The notes beneath the pieces are model-generated. The model ran no database searches and had not been told where the DNA came from. It worked only from the letters and a program-made list of their open reading frames with translations. The translations under genes and the position numbers were made by a program. Source: Tubulanus polymorphus (Eukaryota > Nemertea > Palaeonemertea > Tubulaniformes > Tubulanidae). From it: a DNA stretch of 64,000 nt. This document shows, piece by piece, positions 33,123 through 44,651 of this stretch. Location of the stretch: contig NC_134027.1 in assembly GCF_964204645.1 (NCBI RefSeq), forward strand, positions 13,750,485-13,814,484, in the 5' to 3' direction. Positions within the stretch are counted from its first letter, which is position 1, and the number at the start of each line of letters is the position of its first letter.

Positions 33123-34130
33123 TAATACTTAAGATTTGACATTTTTGTGCCCCTGGCTCAACTTAAGTTCTGACGATACGATCGGGTATACAAAATTCCG
33201 ATTTTTATTTTCCTATTTCGGCGATGTCCGATTTTCCACCCGCCAACGCGTTGTAACACAATATGATGACTTGGTAGAACAGAATTGAATAGGTGGGGAA
33301 TTTATATGCACGCGCGCGGTGGATGAGTGCGTCGCTATATATACTGTGTACGTGGGTCAGGCGATAAACAGCGCTTACTAGCGCGCGCGCGTGTGTGTGT
33401 ATGAGAGTAGCTGTGTTATTGATTTTATCTACACATGGCGCACGATTATTTCGTAGTAGGAGAGCAGCTTCTTAATTTATTACAAGAATCAAAATAAAGT
33501 TCATTCGTTTTGAAATACGTTGTTTTAAATCATTCTTGAATATCATGACATGTGGCAAAATGTGATTGTTATTGTCAAATTGCTCCGCATCGTTTCGGAG
33601 AAGAATCGGTTTACTGCGGTAATTAGCTCGTTTTCACAGCGCGATGAGCATTAGAAGATCCGGGTTAGATTTCAACGTGTGGACTAGTTATTTGTGGTTG
33701 AAATGTTTTGGTAAGCAATTGCTTTGTTAGTTTGAACCTTAATGTTGTCACTCTTGTATTAGTTTGATTTAAAAAGATAATTTAAGATCCTTTTGAGCAG
33801 TGCATCTCAAAGTAAACTTTTAGTTCGCATATTTGGCAGATGGGTTAGGGTTGGGGTCAGCACCATCGAGTTGCATGTAGATTTAGAGACTTTTTACTGT
33901 TTGTATCTTTCAGTTCTTTACATGGAGTCTCTCTGGGACAGTATCATGGAATTGATGCTGGAAATTGATATATTCGCATGACAGCTGTATAGTGTTATGT
34001 AATTCGTTTGACAATTTATGCCAGTTTTATGTTCTTATTTTTTAGTCTATTGTATATTTTTGATAAACACTGTTGATTTTTATCTTTCATAAAATAATAA
34101 AGAAAAATACATTCTGTAGAATTTGCTGAT
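33123..34130. other. Unassigned sequence with a GC/GT microsatellite
   Basis: Contains a run of GCGCGCGC followed by GTGTGTGT at about 33379-33400. No gene recognised. Confidence 0.35.
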
Positions 34131-35389
34131 TTTTAGCCCACTTGGGACTTTAGTCCCAGCGGGCTATTGCGTTCACTTTTCGTCCATCGTCCGTCCGTAG
34201 ACGGAATCCAGTTATTTTGGGAAGTTTTGAAGACGCTTCAAGGTAACGTCTTGATATTTGGGTTACACGTGTATCTACCCTAGACACATCTTCAGCCCAA
34301 AAACTGGCCCTGTCAGAATCAAGATGGCTGACTGGCAGCCATTGTTGTTCGCCAAAATCAGCACTTTTTACACATTTTTGAACTTTTTGAGGGAAATTTT
34401 GAAGACGCTTCGATCAATTACCTTGATCTTTCGGATATATATGAATCCCCCCAGGGCCCATCAACAAAACAAAAATTGGGTCGGTCGGACTCAAGATGGC
34501 CGTCCTATGACCTTTTTAGTGCCCAAAAATGTTAATTTTGCCCGAATTCTGAGTCCTGTAGCTTCCTACTGGTTTACCATTTCTCATTGCAATTTGTGAT
34601 GGGTATTCTTTGGAAAGGGATGTTTTATACCTCAGACAGGTATTTTTCATCAGCCAATTATGACGCAATTGGTGGCCATCTTGGTGTCACCAGTACTCAT
34701 TCGTAAGTGGGAAAAAGTTTTTCCACATTATATTGATACCTAAGCGTATTTTGCTACCACAATCAATTAGAAAGTTGTAGCTCATAACGTGTTCTATGAT
34801 TGTGGTGAGTTTCAAGGTAATTGGATTTCGTATATGGCCACCAGGGGGCGTTGAATAATACAATATCTTAGCATTTCTTTATTATATTCGTACCTATGCA
34901 TATTTTGTAACCACAATCAATTGGAAAGTTGTAGCTCATGACATCATCTATGATTGTTGTGAGTTTTAAGGACATTAGTTTTTCTATATGGTCACCAGGG
35001 GGCGTTGAATAGTAGAATAACTTAGTATTTCCTTATTATATTGGTACCTAGGCATATTTTGTTACCATGATCAATTGCAAAGTTGTAGTTCATGACATGT
35101 TCTATGATTGTGGTAAGTTTTGAGGTCATTGGGTTTTGAATATGGTCTCCAGAGGGCGTTGAATAGTAGAATAACTTAGTATTTCCGTATCAATTTGGTA
35201 ACGAGGCATATTTTGTTATCACAATCAATTACAAAATCGTAGCTGCTGACATATTCTATGATTGTGGTGAGTTTCAAGGTCATTGGTTTTTGTATATTGT
35301 TGCCAGGGGGTGTTGAATATTGAAATTGTTAGATTGTTGAACATTTGGAACCACTTCCCAAGTGGGCATGGTGTCTCTGGACCCCTAGT
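34131..35389 (+). mobile_element. Hairpin-ended repeat with 154-bp core units, copy 2
   Basis: Same family as 24927-26192. The 5' hairpin AGCCCACTTGGGACTTTAGT is well kept and the 3' end is CTAGT followed by T. It has four core units; the first holds CCACCAGGGGGCG at 34838 and later units are degenerate at this motif. Confidence 0.65.
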
Positions 35390-35597
35390 TTATTTTGCTA
35401 ATAGATAATTCCATATTTTTATATCCAGCTTTCATATATCGCATGTGAAAGGTATTCCTAATTGAAAGCAAAATATTCCTACTTGGAAAAGTCACAATTT
35501 CTTCGGTTTCGATATATTCCTACTGAAACCTTCAATATTCCTAATTAATCTGCCATTCATCCCTAAATGGAATTTTGAAAGGTTGGCAGCCCTGCTA

Positions 35598-35968
35598 GAG
35601 GCCGCAATTGTTGACCGATTGTTTTAAAACTTGGTACACAAGTAGGATATCACTTGGGCCAGAACCCTATTTAAAATTGGTCAATTCGATTTAAATTATG
35701 GCCACCAGGGGGCCAACATAAAAAAAACGACGTTAACAGCCTAGAGGCCGCAATTGTTGACCAATTGTTTTAAAACTTGGTACACAAGTAGGATATTATG
35801 GCCACCAGGGGGCCGCCATGAAAAACGACGTTAACAGCCTAGAGGCCGCAATTGTTGACCGATTGTTTTAAAACTTGGTACACAAGTAGGATATCACTTG
35901 GGCCAGAACCCTATTTAAAATTGGGTCGATTAGATTTAAATTATGGCCACCAGGGGCCGACATGAAAA
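35598..35968 (+). repeat. Three tandem units with GGCCACCAGGGGGC
   Basis: Units beginning AGAGGCCGCAATTGTTGACC start at 35598, 35743 and 35841. The second is shortened by an internal deletion of about 45 bp. Each ends with GGCCACCAGGGG, again CTCF-like. It directly follows the hairpin-ended repeat but differs from its core units. Confidence 0.75.
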
Positions 35969-38900
35969 ACGCGCCAGTAGCTCATTCATCAAATGTTATT
36001 GGTAAATCAGCAAAAAATATTTAGGGTCCTTGTATGTTCTTTAATGGTAAATATTTTTATTTTCCAGTGGAAGTAATGAAACATGTGTATGATGACAATA
36101 TTTGTTTGCTGGTTATTTGTACTCGAGGATTCATCATCGGTATTATACGATAAAGTCTATGTATTATATGTTGTATACATATATCCTGCCATTTGATTTT
36201 GAAATATATGATTTTGTTATTATGTTAATCACATTGATATAGTGTAATCCACATATCTATACCCAGGAAGCATAATCATGAATTTTCCTTGCTACGTCAA
36301 TATGAAATGAGCGTATTCAAAAAGTATGTACCTAAGAAAACCGCTTTTAATGGTGTATATTTTATGTCCAACTTGTATTCACAGTGCTCACCACTTGTGT
36401 GGAGCTTAAATAGATGAAAAAGTATAGGACAATGAACTAAATGGACATAAGTCCTCATTAAGCAAAAGGTCAAACCTAATATATACCGTGATACATATGG
36501 GGATACCAATTTAATCTTGAAATATGTAACGGCTGAAAATCTAGAGCTTTAAGATGTTTACGTCTCATCTGTTGAAATGCAAGAACTTATGTCTATGTAG
36601 TCCATTGTCCTGTATTTTACTTGAATTATATGTGTATATTATGTACACACAGTAAAACCTGAAGCAACTGTTAGACAGTTCATGTAATATCTTTCACCTA
36701 GAATTGACCGTCCTGGTGGTTTTCATTGCCGTATTTAGACTGCAGTGGCCCCCTCAGAAATTTTAGAAAGTGCAATTAAAGTTCAAATTCTAGGCACCGC
36801 CCTGGCATTAATTGTCTAATTAACGTTTTGCAAATGTTAAATCTACTATTAAAGGCCGACTTCAAGTATAAAAGGCCCATCATCTGTCAGACATGGCAGT
36901 ATCTCTGAACCCATGGAGCAGTCAAGAGCTCCAGCGTTGAAACTGGAATTTCCGTAATATCTCTGTCAGTTAACTGATTTGGACCCTCCTTTTTGTCAGG
37001 GATATGTGTAAACATGTAATATAGTCATATCTATGGCTTAAAATTTAGTTTAAGCCCTCCTTCATGCATAAATTAGCAATTTACTTAGTGCATTCTTCAA
37101 ATTTTCAAATCTTTGAATGACAAGCTGGGAGGAGTTATTCACCTCACCACAGAGAGCACAGTGACCTTTTATGTTCAACTCCATTATTACTGGAGGAATT
37201 CTTATCAAAAACATCTACAAAATCAGCGAATTCTGATTAAGAAGATTACTATGACCAAAATGATATCAAACATATACGAAAAAAGTTTTTCTTTACGTGT
37301 CACTGTGATACTGTGTGATACTGGTGTGAGCCAGATGTGTTCCAGTAAACACTATAAACAAACTACCGCTTGCTAGTTGCTAGTGGGATGTGGCCTGCAC
37401 TGCGAATCTCAAGTACTAACCGGTGGGTTTTTGGACCTCCATTTGAGTCGGCCTTTAACGTAATGCAGTTGTATGTTATTCAATACTTAATGCTCGTTTC
37501 AAATAAGCTGATAGTCTGATTTCTTTGCGCTACTGTTTTGACTCATGTTGCTATCCTATCTTTGAACCTATGAAATATTTGTTTGACAAAGTATGGTCGT
37601 GCTCTATAAGTATCTTGCAAACAGATACTATATGTAGGCTGGCTGAAATAAGGGCTTCGCATAGAACTTTTTATGGACTTTCGCTTTAGCGAAGTCCATT
37701 TTGTTATCCCATATATAACTTCTTCATTTGGTACAAAATAACTTCCAAACGAGGCTTAGCTTCTCTTCGGGACTTTTAAAACATTTAATGCAGTAATAAA
37801 AGCTCTAACCCTATTGAAGAATTTCATCGGAATCCGTTGCTTATTTATCAATTTAGTTATTTATTTGTTGTTGGAACTACATTTCGTTTCGGAAGAACAC
37901 ATGCCCTTTTACGTATATTCACGCTTCACACACTTGCGTGACGCATTTACTCACTGCAATGTAGTGTATTGATCAGTCCATGTATGTGAAAAGCGCGCCT
38001 CGTATGGCCTAGTTGAAGTTTTCTTTGAAACTGCAAATGATTCAACTGCCAAGGTTCGTAGCGGCCGGCCGGAAAGCAGTGCATTTCTAGAAGGGCAGTA
38101 AAATTGGGAAAGAGGGGAGTGAATCTTGGAAATTTTTTAATTTATGAAAGTAAATTGTCTAACTAACTTCGTTCACAATGTATAGAAATTGTCACAACAT
38201 GAACGTGGAGAGTGTCTATTTGAGTCAGTGGGGAAAACCTGCTGCCATGTATATTCATGATGAATCATCATGCAGTTGTGTGTGATGGAGATTGTATCAA
38301 TAGACAGATTTTCATGAAAACCTCAGGCTTCTATCAAGGGGTCGTCTTAGGCTTTTTTGATTACTTGGAGCACGGATTCTCTGAAATTCTGCCAAAGCTG
38401 CATGCCGAAGATAGGAATGTGTTTCCATTCATAATTCGAATAAAAGACATTCTTTTCTTGATATTATTTTCCGTCCTTATTTTCAATCTAATTGTCTGTA
38501 AAATGTCAGCCTTCTCCCATCATTTGAATTCAATCCAATTATAGTTTTCAATATTTTTCATTTGTTCTGCTCATAATCGCTAATCTAGGCTACAACCAAT
38601 TTTTAAATTTGTATACTGATTAAACATACAATCATGTAAATTTAGGAAAGTCCATATTAAGAATTTTGTTTCTTGTTGGAAAATATTTTTGTGTTAACCC
38701 TTTGATAAATAATTTGACCTTATGAATTAGGTCGAGATTACATTCGCACATTCTCATAGGAATGTTAAGGAATGGGCTAAAAACATAGCTGGCAGCTGGG
38801 TGGAATATGAATCTATATAGGGGCTGTCTATAAAAGACGTCCATGGTTGAGGGTGGGGTTGTGAAGTTTGGACTTCTATAGACAAGGGGGAGGGGGTTGT

Positions 38901-39237
38901 TTGGATGTGGACCTCTCAAATCTTGTAAGCCAGAACAAATCATTTAGTGCATTACATGGATCATTACTTCAACTTCAAATTAGAGGAGAAATAGGTCACA
39001 TTGGCTTATAGATGTTTTTAAGCATACCCCCAGTAATATAATTTCTGGAATATTAAACATAGTCCATCAGCAATGCTATCCGTCGAGGTGAGATGACTGA
39101 AAATACTTGTTTGTTGACCATTTCAAGAATCCTTTATATTGCTGCTGGGTTCTATGTGTCATCAAAAAGGTCACTGTATAAAAAAAGGGTTCCATGCATC
39201 CCTTAAGAAAGTTATTTGCATGCGGGTTCATAACTCA
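35969..39237. other. No supported gene; scattered repeat debris
   Basis: A 3.3-kb AT-rich interval. Short open frames at 37113-37376 and 38257-38544 lack splice context or homology and are not called. One palindrome at 37674-37699 is listed separately. Confidence 0.35.
37674..37699. repeat. Short perfect-type hairpin
   Basis: GGACTTTCGC, a 3-base loop, then GCGAAGTCC. It resembles in layout the hairpins at 60236-60392 (stem, TTT-containing loop, stem). Confidence 0.5.
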
Positions 39238-40109
39238 ATTTTAGCCCACTTTGGACTTTAAGTCCCAGCTATTGCGTTCACTTAACATCTGTCCAATGAC
39301 GGAATCCAGTTATTTTGGTAAGTTTTGAAGACGCTACAAGTAATTTCTTAATATTTGGTTTATACATGTATCTACTCTAGACACATCTTCGGCCCAAAAA
39401 CTGGCACTGTCAGATTCAAGATGGCCGACTGGCAGCCATTGTTGTTTACCAAAATCGGCACTTTTTACCCATTGTTGAAGTTTTCAAGGGAAATTTTGAA
39501 GACGCTTTTATCAATTGCCTTGATGTTATGTATACATTTGTATCCCCCAAGGGCCCATCAGCATGAGAAAAATTGGGTCGATCGGACTCAAGAAGTGTAT
39601 TTTGACGGACAAATTTAACTCACAGAATGCATCATTTGCCATCTTATGAAAAGCTGACAGGATAGTGCCCCTTGGGGCTCTTTTTGATCAGACAATTATG
39701 ACTCAATTGGCAACCATCTAGGTGTCATCAGTGCTCATTCATAGGTGGAAGAAAGTTTTTCCACATTAAATTGATACCTAAGCATATTAGCATATTTTGT
39801 TACCACTATCAATTGGAATGTTGTAGCCCATGACATGGTCTATGATCGTAGTGAGTTTCACAGTCATTGGTTTTTGAAAATGGCCACCAGGGGGCATTGA
39901 ACAATGCAATAACTTAGTACTTCTATATTATATTTGTACCTATGCATGTTTTGGTACCACAATCAATCACAAAATTGTAGCTGCTGACATGTTTTATGAT
40001 TGTGGCGAGTTTCAAGGTAATTGGAGGAGGCGTTGAATTTTTAAATTTTTAGATTGTTGAGCATCTGAAACCACTTCCCAAGTGGGCATGGTGCCCCTGG
40101 ACCCCTAGT
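39238..40109 (+). mobile_element. Hairpin-ended repeat, copy 3 (internally deleted)
   Basis: Same family as 24927-26192, with start TTTTAGCCCACTTTGGACT and end GGACCCCTAGT. Only about two core units remain (GGCCACCAGGGGGC at 39881), so it is about 390 bp shorter than copies 1 and 2. Confidence 0.6.
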
Positions 40110-41218
40110 TTAAAAATCATTATAGATAAAACAACGATGTCTATGAACTTAACACGTGTCTGCAATATATGTTTGCAAAATCAAAGAAAAGTGGTTCTGC
40201 CTACTAGATAATGCCCGCTCCTCATGACCACAATAGTACCTCGATCTATCACAACTACCGAAGTCTAAAAACAAATAAACAAAATTTTTATCATTTTCTG
40301 CACGATTATGATCGCAAATGGCAATAACTCGATCTCCCAGTCTTCAATATGTTGAATATGAATAAACTTAACATGATACAACACACCAATATTCGGTGCG
40401 TAACCAATCAAGAGTATTACTGTGACAGTAGTTAGTAACTGTATTATATATCATTGAGCTTAAAGTATGTATGAGTACGGTCAAATGGAATGTAACATAT
40501 CAAATGTTGGCTGAGGGAATTATCATGGTAGCAGGCATAATGTCAAAAGCCCGTAACTTTGATGTAAGAAGAGAGTCGTTGTATGATATATCACAAGAGA
40601 TGATCCCGCTAAAATATTGAAGATGATAGTATTACTGTGCTGATTCATTTAGTTGATATCATATTAGTTGTGCAACTCTAATTTCGTACCTTTTGTTATT
40701 AGTGCTATATCTATGTTTTATTATCGGCATAAACATAGTAAATTATTCATGTATATACATTCCATTCTATTTTTGTATCTATTTTCTATTTTGTATACAT
40801 ATAAATGTGGCTATTTCCTTTATCTGAAATAAATAATAACAATTAATATTGATGTCATAAAATAATTAGTTTTTATCATGTGACATGTGCCTACAATCGA
40901 TAAAGGCGTATCTAACATTTTCATGGTGGAATATATTCACCGTCTTCCCTAAGGGGTTCTTACGGACACGAAGGACATATTAAAGATACAACGTCATAAG
41001 TACCTGGTACGGTACTGCAGATTTTGCACAGGGCCACCTTGATATCTTCCAATTGTCACGATATCACGTGACCGGGAACCTCAAACCATATAACAGGAAC
41101 TCGTCACTGGAAATGAATATGTTCATTTACACTATATGCAGACAGTAAGTAGACAGATACTTATATTCGGCGAAATAACGATTGGCATCAACTAATCATG
41201 CGGTACGCAATGGACCAC
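40110..41218. other. No recognisable feature
   Basis: AT-rich intergenic DNA; no gene or repeat recognised. Confidence 0.35.
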
Positions 41219-41384
41219 AGCACTTGCAGCCAGGAAGTGTGACGCGTAAATCACTGCACTGGTAGCCAGGAAAAAGATGAAAAATCACACGGCACTTATA
41301 GCCAGAAAAGTAATCGCGGCACTTGTAGCCGGAAAAGGTGACAGTATCGGTGCGGCACGTATAGCCGGAGATAAAGGAAGTCAC
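41219..41384 (+). repeat. Degenerate minisatellite (about 35-bp units)
   Basis: Five imperfect units built on GCACTTGTAGCCGGAAAA, starting near 41219, 41257, 41291, 41318 and 41354. It lies about 330 bp left of the AT-rich island. Confidence 0.6.
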
Positions 41385-41717
41385 TGGCAGGCGTTAGCTA
41401 CAAAATATAAGCTGGATACAAAAACACATTTTGAGTATCATACCAATATTATACAATGACTTAAAGTTTCCTAAATTAACTATCGTTATAACTACGTAGG
41501 AACACATCTATAACAACTATGCTTATTATAGGATAATGATAAATATCGAAAGACGACAGAATCTCACTTATATATCTAAGTCACAATGAATCTTATTAAA
41601 TATCGACATTCACGCCCAAAACCAGACTACGACAAGTGATTACTATGGATTATGAATTATGGAAAAATAAGAAAATATAAAATTCGTGTAAGACTTACGT
41701 ATCGGGCAAAGCGCGTG

Positions 41718-42101
41718 AGTAATAGGCTTTCAGGCCAAAGGTCGAAGGGTCGAGCTCATTAAAAAACAAAACATTAAAAGTAATTTAAAACTATAATATA
41801 TTTTCATAACCGTGTGTATTTTATATTATAACTAAATATTTATTCTAAGATATCAATAATTTAAATTTAAAAAGCATATTGTATTAAATCAATTGGTCGC
41901 TCCACTTCGCTACCGCTCCGCGACCAATTGATTTATTTACAATACACAAATTCATAATCAAATATATTTTAATAATAATTATTATTCTATTATTCAACTG
42001 AAATACACACGGTTATGAAAATATATTATAGTTTTAAATTACTTTTAATATTTGTTTTTAATGAACTCGACCATTCAACCTTTAACCTGAAAGCCCATTA
42101 C
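41718..42101. repeat. Nested palindrome at the left edge of the AT-rich island
   Basis: Outer arms (41718-41823 and 42003-42101) are inverted repeats of about 100 bp and about 90% identity, sharing TAATTTAAAACTATAATATA. The spacer holds an inner 15-bp perfect inverted repeat (AAATCAATTGGTCGC and its complement, 41887-41935). The outer ends carry a B-box-like GGGTCGAGCTC and its diverged complement. The structure could be an origin-like or terminal hairpin of a mobile element; function is not known. Confidence 0.75.
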
Positions 42102-42160
42102 CCCTATTACTCTTAAAATAATCATATAAATGAATAACATCTAATTGACAGATTATTCAA

Positions 42161-42170
42161 TATAAAAGTA
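42161..42170 (+). promoter_or_regulatory. Possible TATA box upstream of the HNH gene
   Basis: TATAAAAGTA lies about 150 bp upstream of the ATG at 42317. In such AT-rich DNA the match could be by chance. Confidence 0.25.
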
Positions 42171-42316
42171 TATATTTACAACATTATTTCAATATTCATA
42201 TTTGTGTGAGTTAGATTTTTAAACATTAAAAGTGTTAGTAAAGTGTGATTGAAATAATACATGATATAAATCATTGAACTTCTAAAATCAATTTAGTAAA
42301 AAAATATGTATAATAA

Positions 42317-42970
42317 ATGGAATCAGAACAACCACAAACTATCAATATTACAAATAACACTGGCGTCATAAATATATACTACAAGAAGTGTTCTAAATGT
42401 GAAATAGATAAATTAGCTATAACAGAATTTAATAAGCGTAAGATTAGCAAAGATGGTTTTCAATATTGCTGTAAAACTTGTTTTAAACTATATACCAAAC
42501 AATACCGAGAAGATAATATAGAACATTATAATTATTATATGGCAGAATATATGAGAGAAAGATATCAAACAGATCTTAATTTTAGATTGAAACAATGTTT
42601 AAGATCTAGATTAACACAATTATTCAACAAAGAAACACATTCAGAAACACTATCTAATTTGTTGGGTTGTACAGATGAATTTCTCATATCATGGATAATA
42701 TATCAATTCGATGATAAAATGAATATAGATAATTATGGTGAATACTTTCATATTGATCACGTGTTGCCGATTTCTAAATTTGACATGAATGATGAATACA
42801 ATAAAAAACTTATTTGGGGTTGGAAAAATTTAAGACCTTTAGAAAAGAAGGAAAACATAATTAAATCTAACAAACTAGATATGAAATTATATTTAGATCA
42901 ACTGGATAAAGCAAAGACATTTGTTGAATTATGGAACTCAACACATAATGAAAAATACGTTGAATCTTAA
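42317..42970 (+). CDS. HNH endonuclease with N-terminal zinc finger
   Basis: This 217-residue frame is uninterrupted. Residues 21-62 form a Cys4 zinc-finger-like unit (KKCSKCEIDK with C25 and C28; then YCCKTC with C52 and C55). Residues 60-130 are helical and basic. The HNH nuclease motif follows: FHIDHVLPISKF (H145, D147, H148), WKNLRPL (N171) and KENIIKSNK (N180). This architecture is typical of HNH nucleases in phages, giant and related large DNA viruses and mobile elements, not of animal genes. A C-terminal relative lies at 44127. The intact frame contrasts with the decayed LINEs around it, which suggests recent arrival or selection. Host origin versus viral or element origin cannot be settled here. 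Confidence 0.75.
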   Translation: MESEQPQTINITNNTGVINIYYKKCSKCEIDKLAITEFNKRKISKDGFQYCCKTCFKLYTKQYREDNIEHYNYYMAEYMRERYQTDLNFRLKQCLRSRLTQLFNKETHSETLSNLLGCTDEFLISWIIYQFDDKMNIDNYGEYFHIDHVLPISKFDMNDEYNKKLIWGWKNLRPLEKKENIIKSNKLDMKLYLDQLDKAKTFVELWNSTHNEKYVES

Positions 42971-43383
42971 ACGCTTAGAAAACCGGTTACTCTCGATCTA
43001 TGTCAAACCGCCTATATGTAATTGTATTAGGTTGTTTACAAAAACAACTGTGCCGTATTTCATATTCAGTTGAATGGGACGCACCTCATTTGAATATTGA
43101 TCGAATGTGCTATTTCAGTTGAAAAGGATTAATCAATTACATCACAAAGGAACATCTGTTACAATCCAGGCAAATATGTGCAGAAATAATTAGTTTGGTC
43201 GAACGTGCGCCACGTCGGCAGTTAGAAATCAACTGTCACATACATAGTACGTATTGGATATTCTCTCTCAAAACACAGTTTACAGTTCTAAATCTAAATG
43301 TAAGTACATATATTATGAAGTAGGGAAACCTTTAAACATATTTAAGTACAGTAATTCATTTTCACGACATCTTTTAGATTAAA
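42971..43383. other. AT-rich spacer in the island
   Basis: No gene or repeat recognised between the HNH gene and the small ORF. Confidence 0.35.
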
Positions 43384-43503
43384 ATGGAATACAGAGATCA
43401 ACCAGAAAATCTAAGCCAACCATCGGAAAAGGAACTAATGCTGCTGGATAGTGAAACACAGGAATCAATAGAAATGGAGGATGAAACTCTCGTAACACAC
43501 TGA
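43384..43503 (+). CDS. Small acidic ORF (39 aa), unknown
   Basis: ATG at 43384, stop at 43501. The peptide is acidic and polar (MEYRDQPENLSQPSEKELML, ending ETLVTH). It could be a real small gene or a remnant start. Supported only by its ATG and polar composition. Confidence 0.25.
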   Translation: MEYRDQPENLSQPSEKELMLLDSETQESIEMEDETLVTH

Positions 43504-43559
43504 AGGTCTTTGTAATATAGATATCAAAAATGTAATCTCGATTGTATATATCTGTTTTA

Positions 43560-43925
43560 ATATTGTATTGATTACTGTTAACTAAGTATTGCGCAATAAC
43601 CGGTCCGATTGAACCGCTTTTCTATTGTTCTCCATTGTTCTACTATTGATCGTTGTTAATGGCGGCGGTTGTTCTGTATTGATTGTTTACTGTTAACTAA
43701 GTATTGCGCAATAACCGGTCCGATTGAACCGCTTTTCTATTGTTCTCCATTGTTCTACTATTGATCGTTGTTGACGGAAACAGCTGCTCAATATTGATTG
43801 GTTACATTTCTATGTTTGAATGTTGTAGTTTACAGAATAAAAATATAACTGTGTATTGCGCAATAACCGGTCCGATTGGACCGCATTTCTATTGTTCTCC
43901 ATTGTTCTATTATCGATCGCTAAAA
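43560..43925 (+). repeat. Three-unit direct repeat in the AT-rich island
   Basis: Units share GCGCAATAACCGGTCCGATT and CTATTGTTCTCCATTGTTCT, starting at 43591, 43706 and 43858. Spacing is 115 and 152 bp. The core has a palindromic ACCGGT. Confidence 0.8.
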
Positions 43926-43992
43926 TTTACATAATAAATATATGTGTTTATAAATTAATATTTCCACCAGTCGTTTCGTTGAGTTGATTTTC

Positions 43993-44035
43993 AGTTGAGG
44001 ATTTATTATCGAGGATCCGAAATGACTTATCAAAA
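43993..44035 (+). pseudogene. Remnant of an HNH-gene 3' end
   Basis: GAGGATCCGAAATGACTTAT at 44011 matches the 3' end and stop region of the HNH relative at 44325-44345, with a one-base shift upstream. It suggests another eroded copy of the same tail. Confidence 0.4.
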
Positions 44036-44126
44036 ACAGCGAGGAATGAAAAAGGATGACGTTAGTCGAAGAAATGGAAGAGGATTCTAAAATATTAATC
44101 AATTTTATTAAAAATTTGATTTATAA

Positions 44127-44342
44127 ATGGAAAGGAATGATGAATACAATAAAAAACTTATTTGGAATTTGAAAAATTTAAGACCTCTTGAAAAGAAAGA
44201 AAATCAAATCAAATCTAATAAACTAGATTTACAGTTATATTTAGAACAGTTAACAAAGGCAAAGAAATTTATTGATCAATGGAACAATGATACAAATAAT
44301 GAACAATACGTTGAGGAATTTGATATCAAGGATCCGAAATGA
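44127..44342 (+). pseudogene. HNH endonuclease C-terminal fragment (paralogue)
   Basis: The 71-residue frame aligns with residues about 157-217 of the HNH protein at 42317: DEYNKKLIW, KNLRPLEKKEN and IKSNKLD are shared. It has a short extra tail (EEFDIKDPK). It lacks the zinc finger and the HxDH part, so it cannot be a complete nuclease. Divergence with a kept frame indicates a second, older HNH gene that lost its 5' half. Confidence 0.7.
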
Positions 44343-44651
44343 CTTATCTGGACAGTTATAATTATTGCTCCTAATAGATAAACAAAAGTAGTGAGATATC
44401 AAATAGAATTCAAATAAAATATATTAAAAAAACAATAACTTCAACTAGCCATTATTTCTATTTTGATTTTTAATATTTTCTTTTACAATTCTTTTGAAAA
44501 GAATACTTTATATCACAAATAAAAAATACTAAAAAAACAATAACTAATACTAGAATTCTTTAACTTTAACTATCTAGTATTAATCTAAAGAGATACTGGT
44601 ATCATTTTATAATACTTATAATATTTTTCTTATTAAATTTCTCTAATATAA

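Noticed and set aside
38257-38544. 95-codon plus-strand ORF with a hydrophobic stretch
   Set aside because: No splice context, no recognisable motif and low-complexity composition expected from AT-rich DNA.
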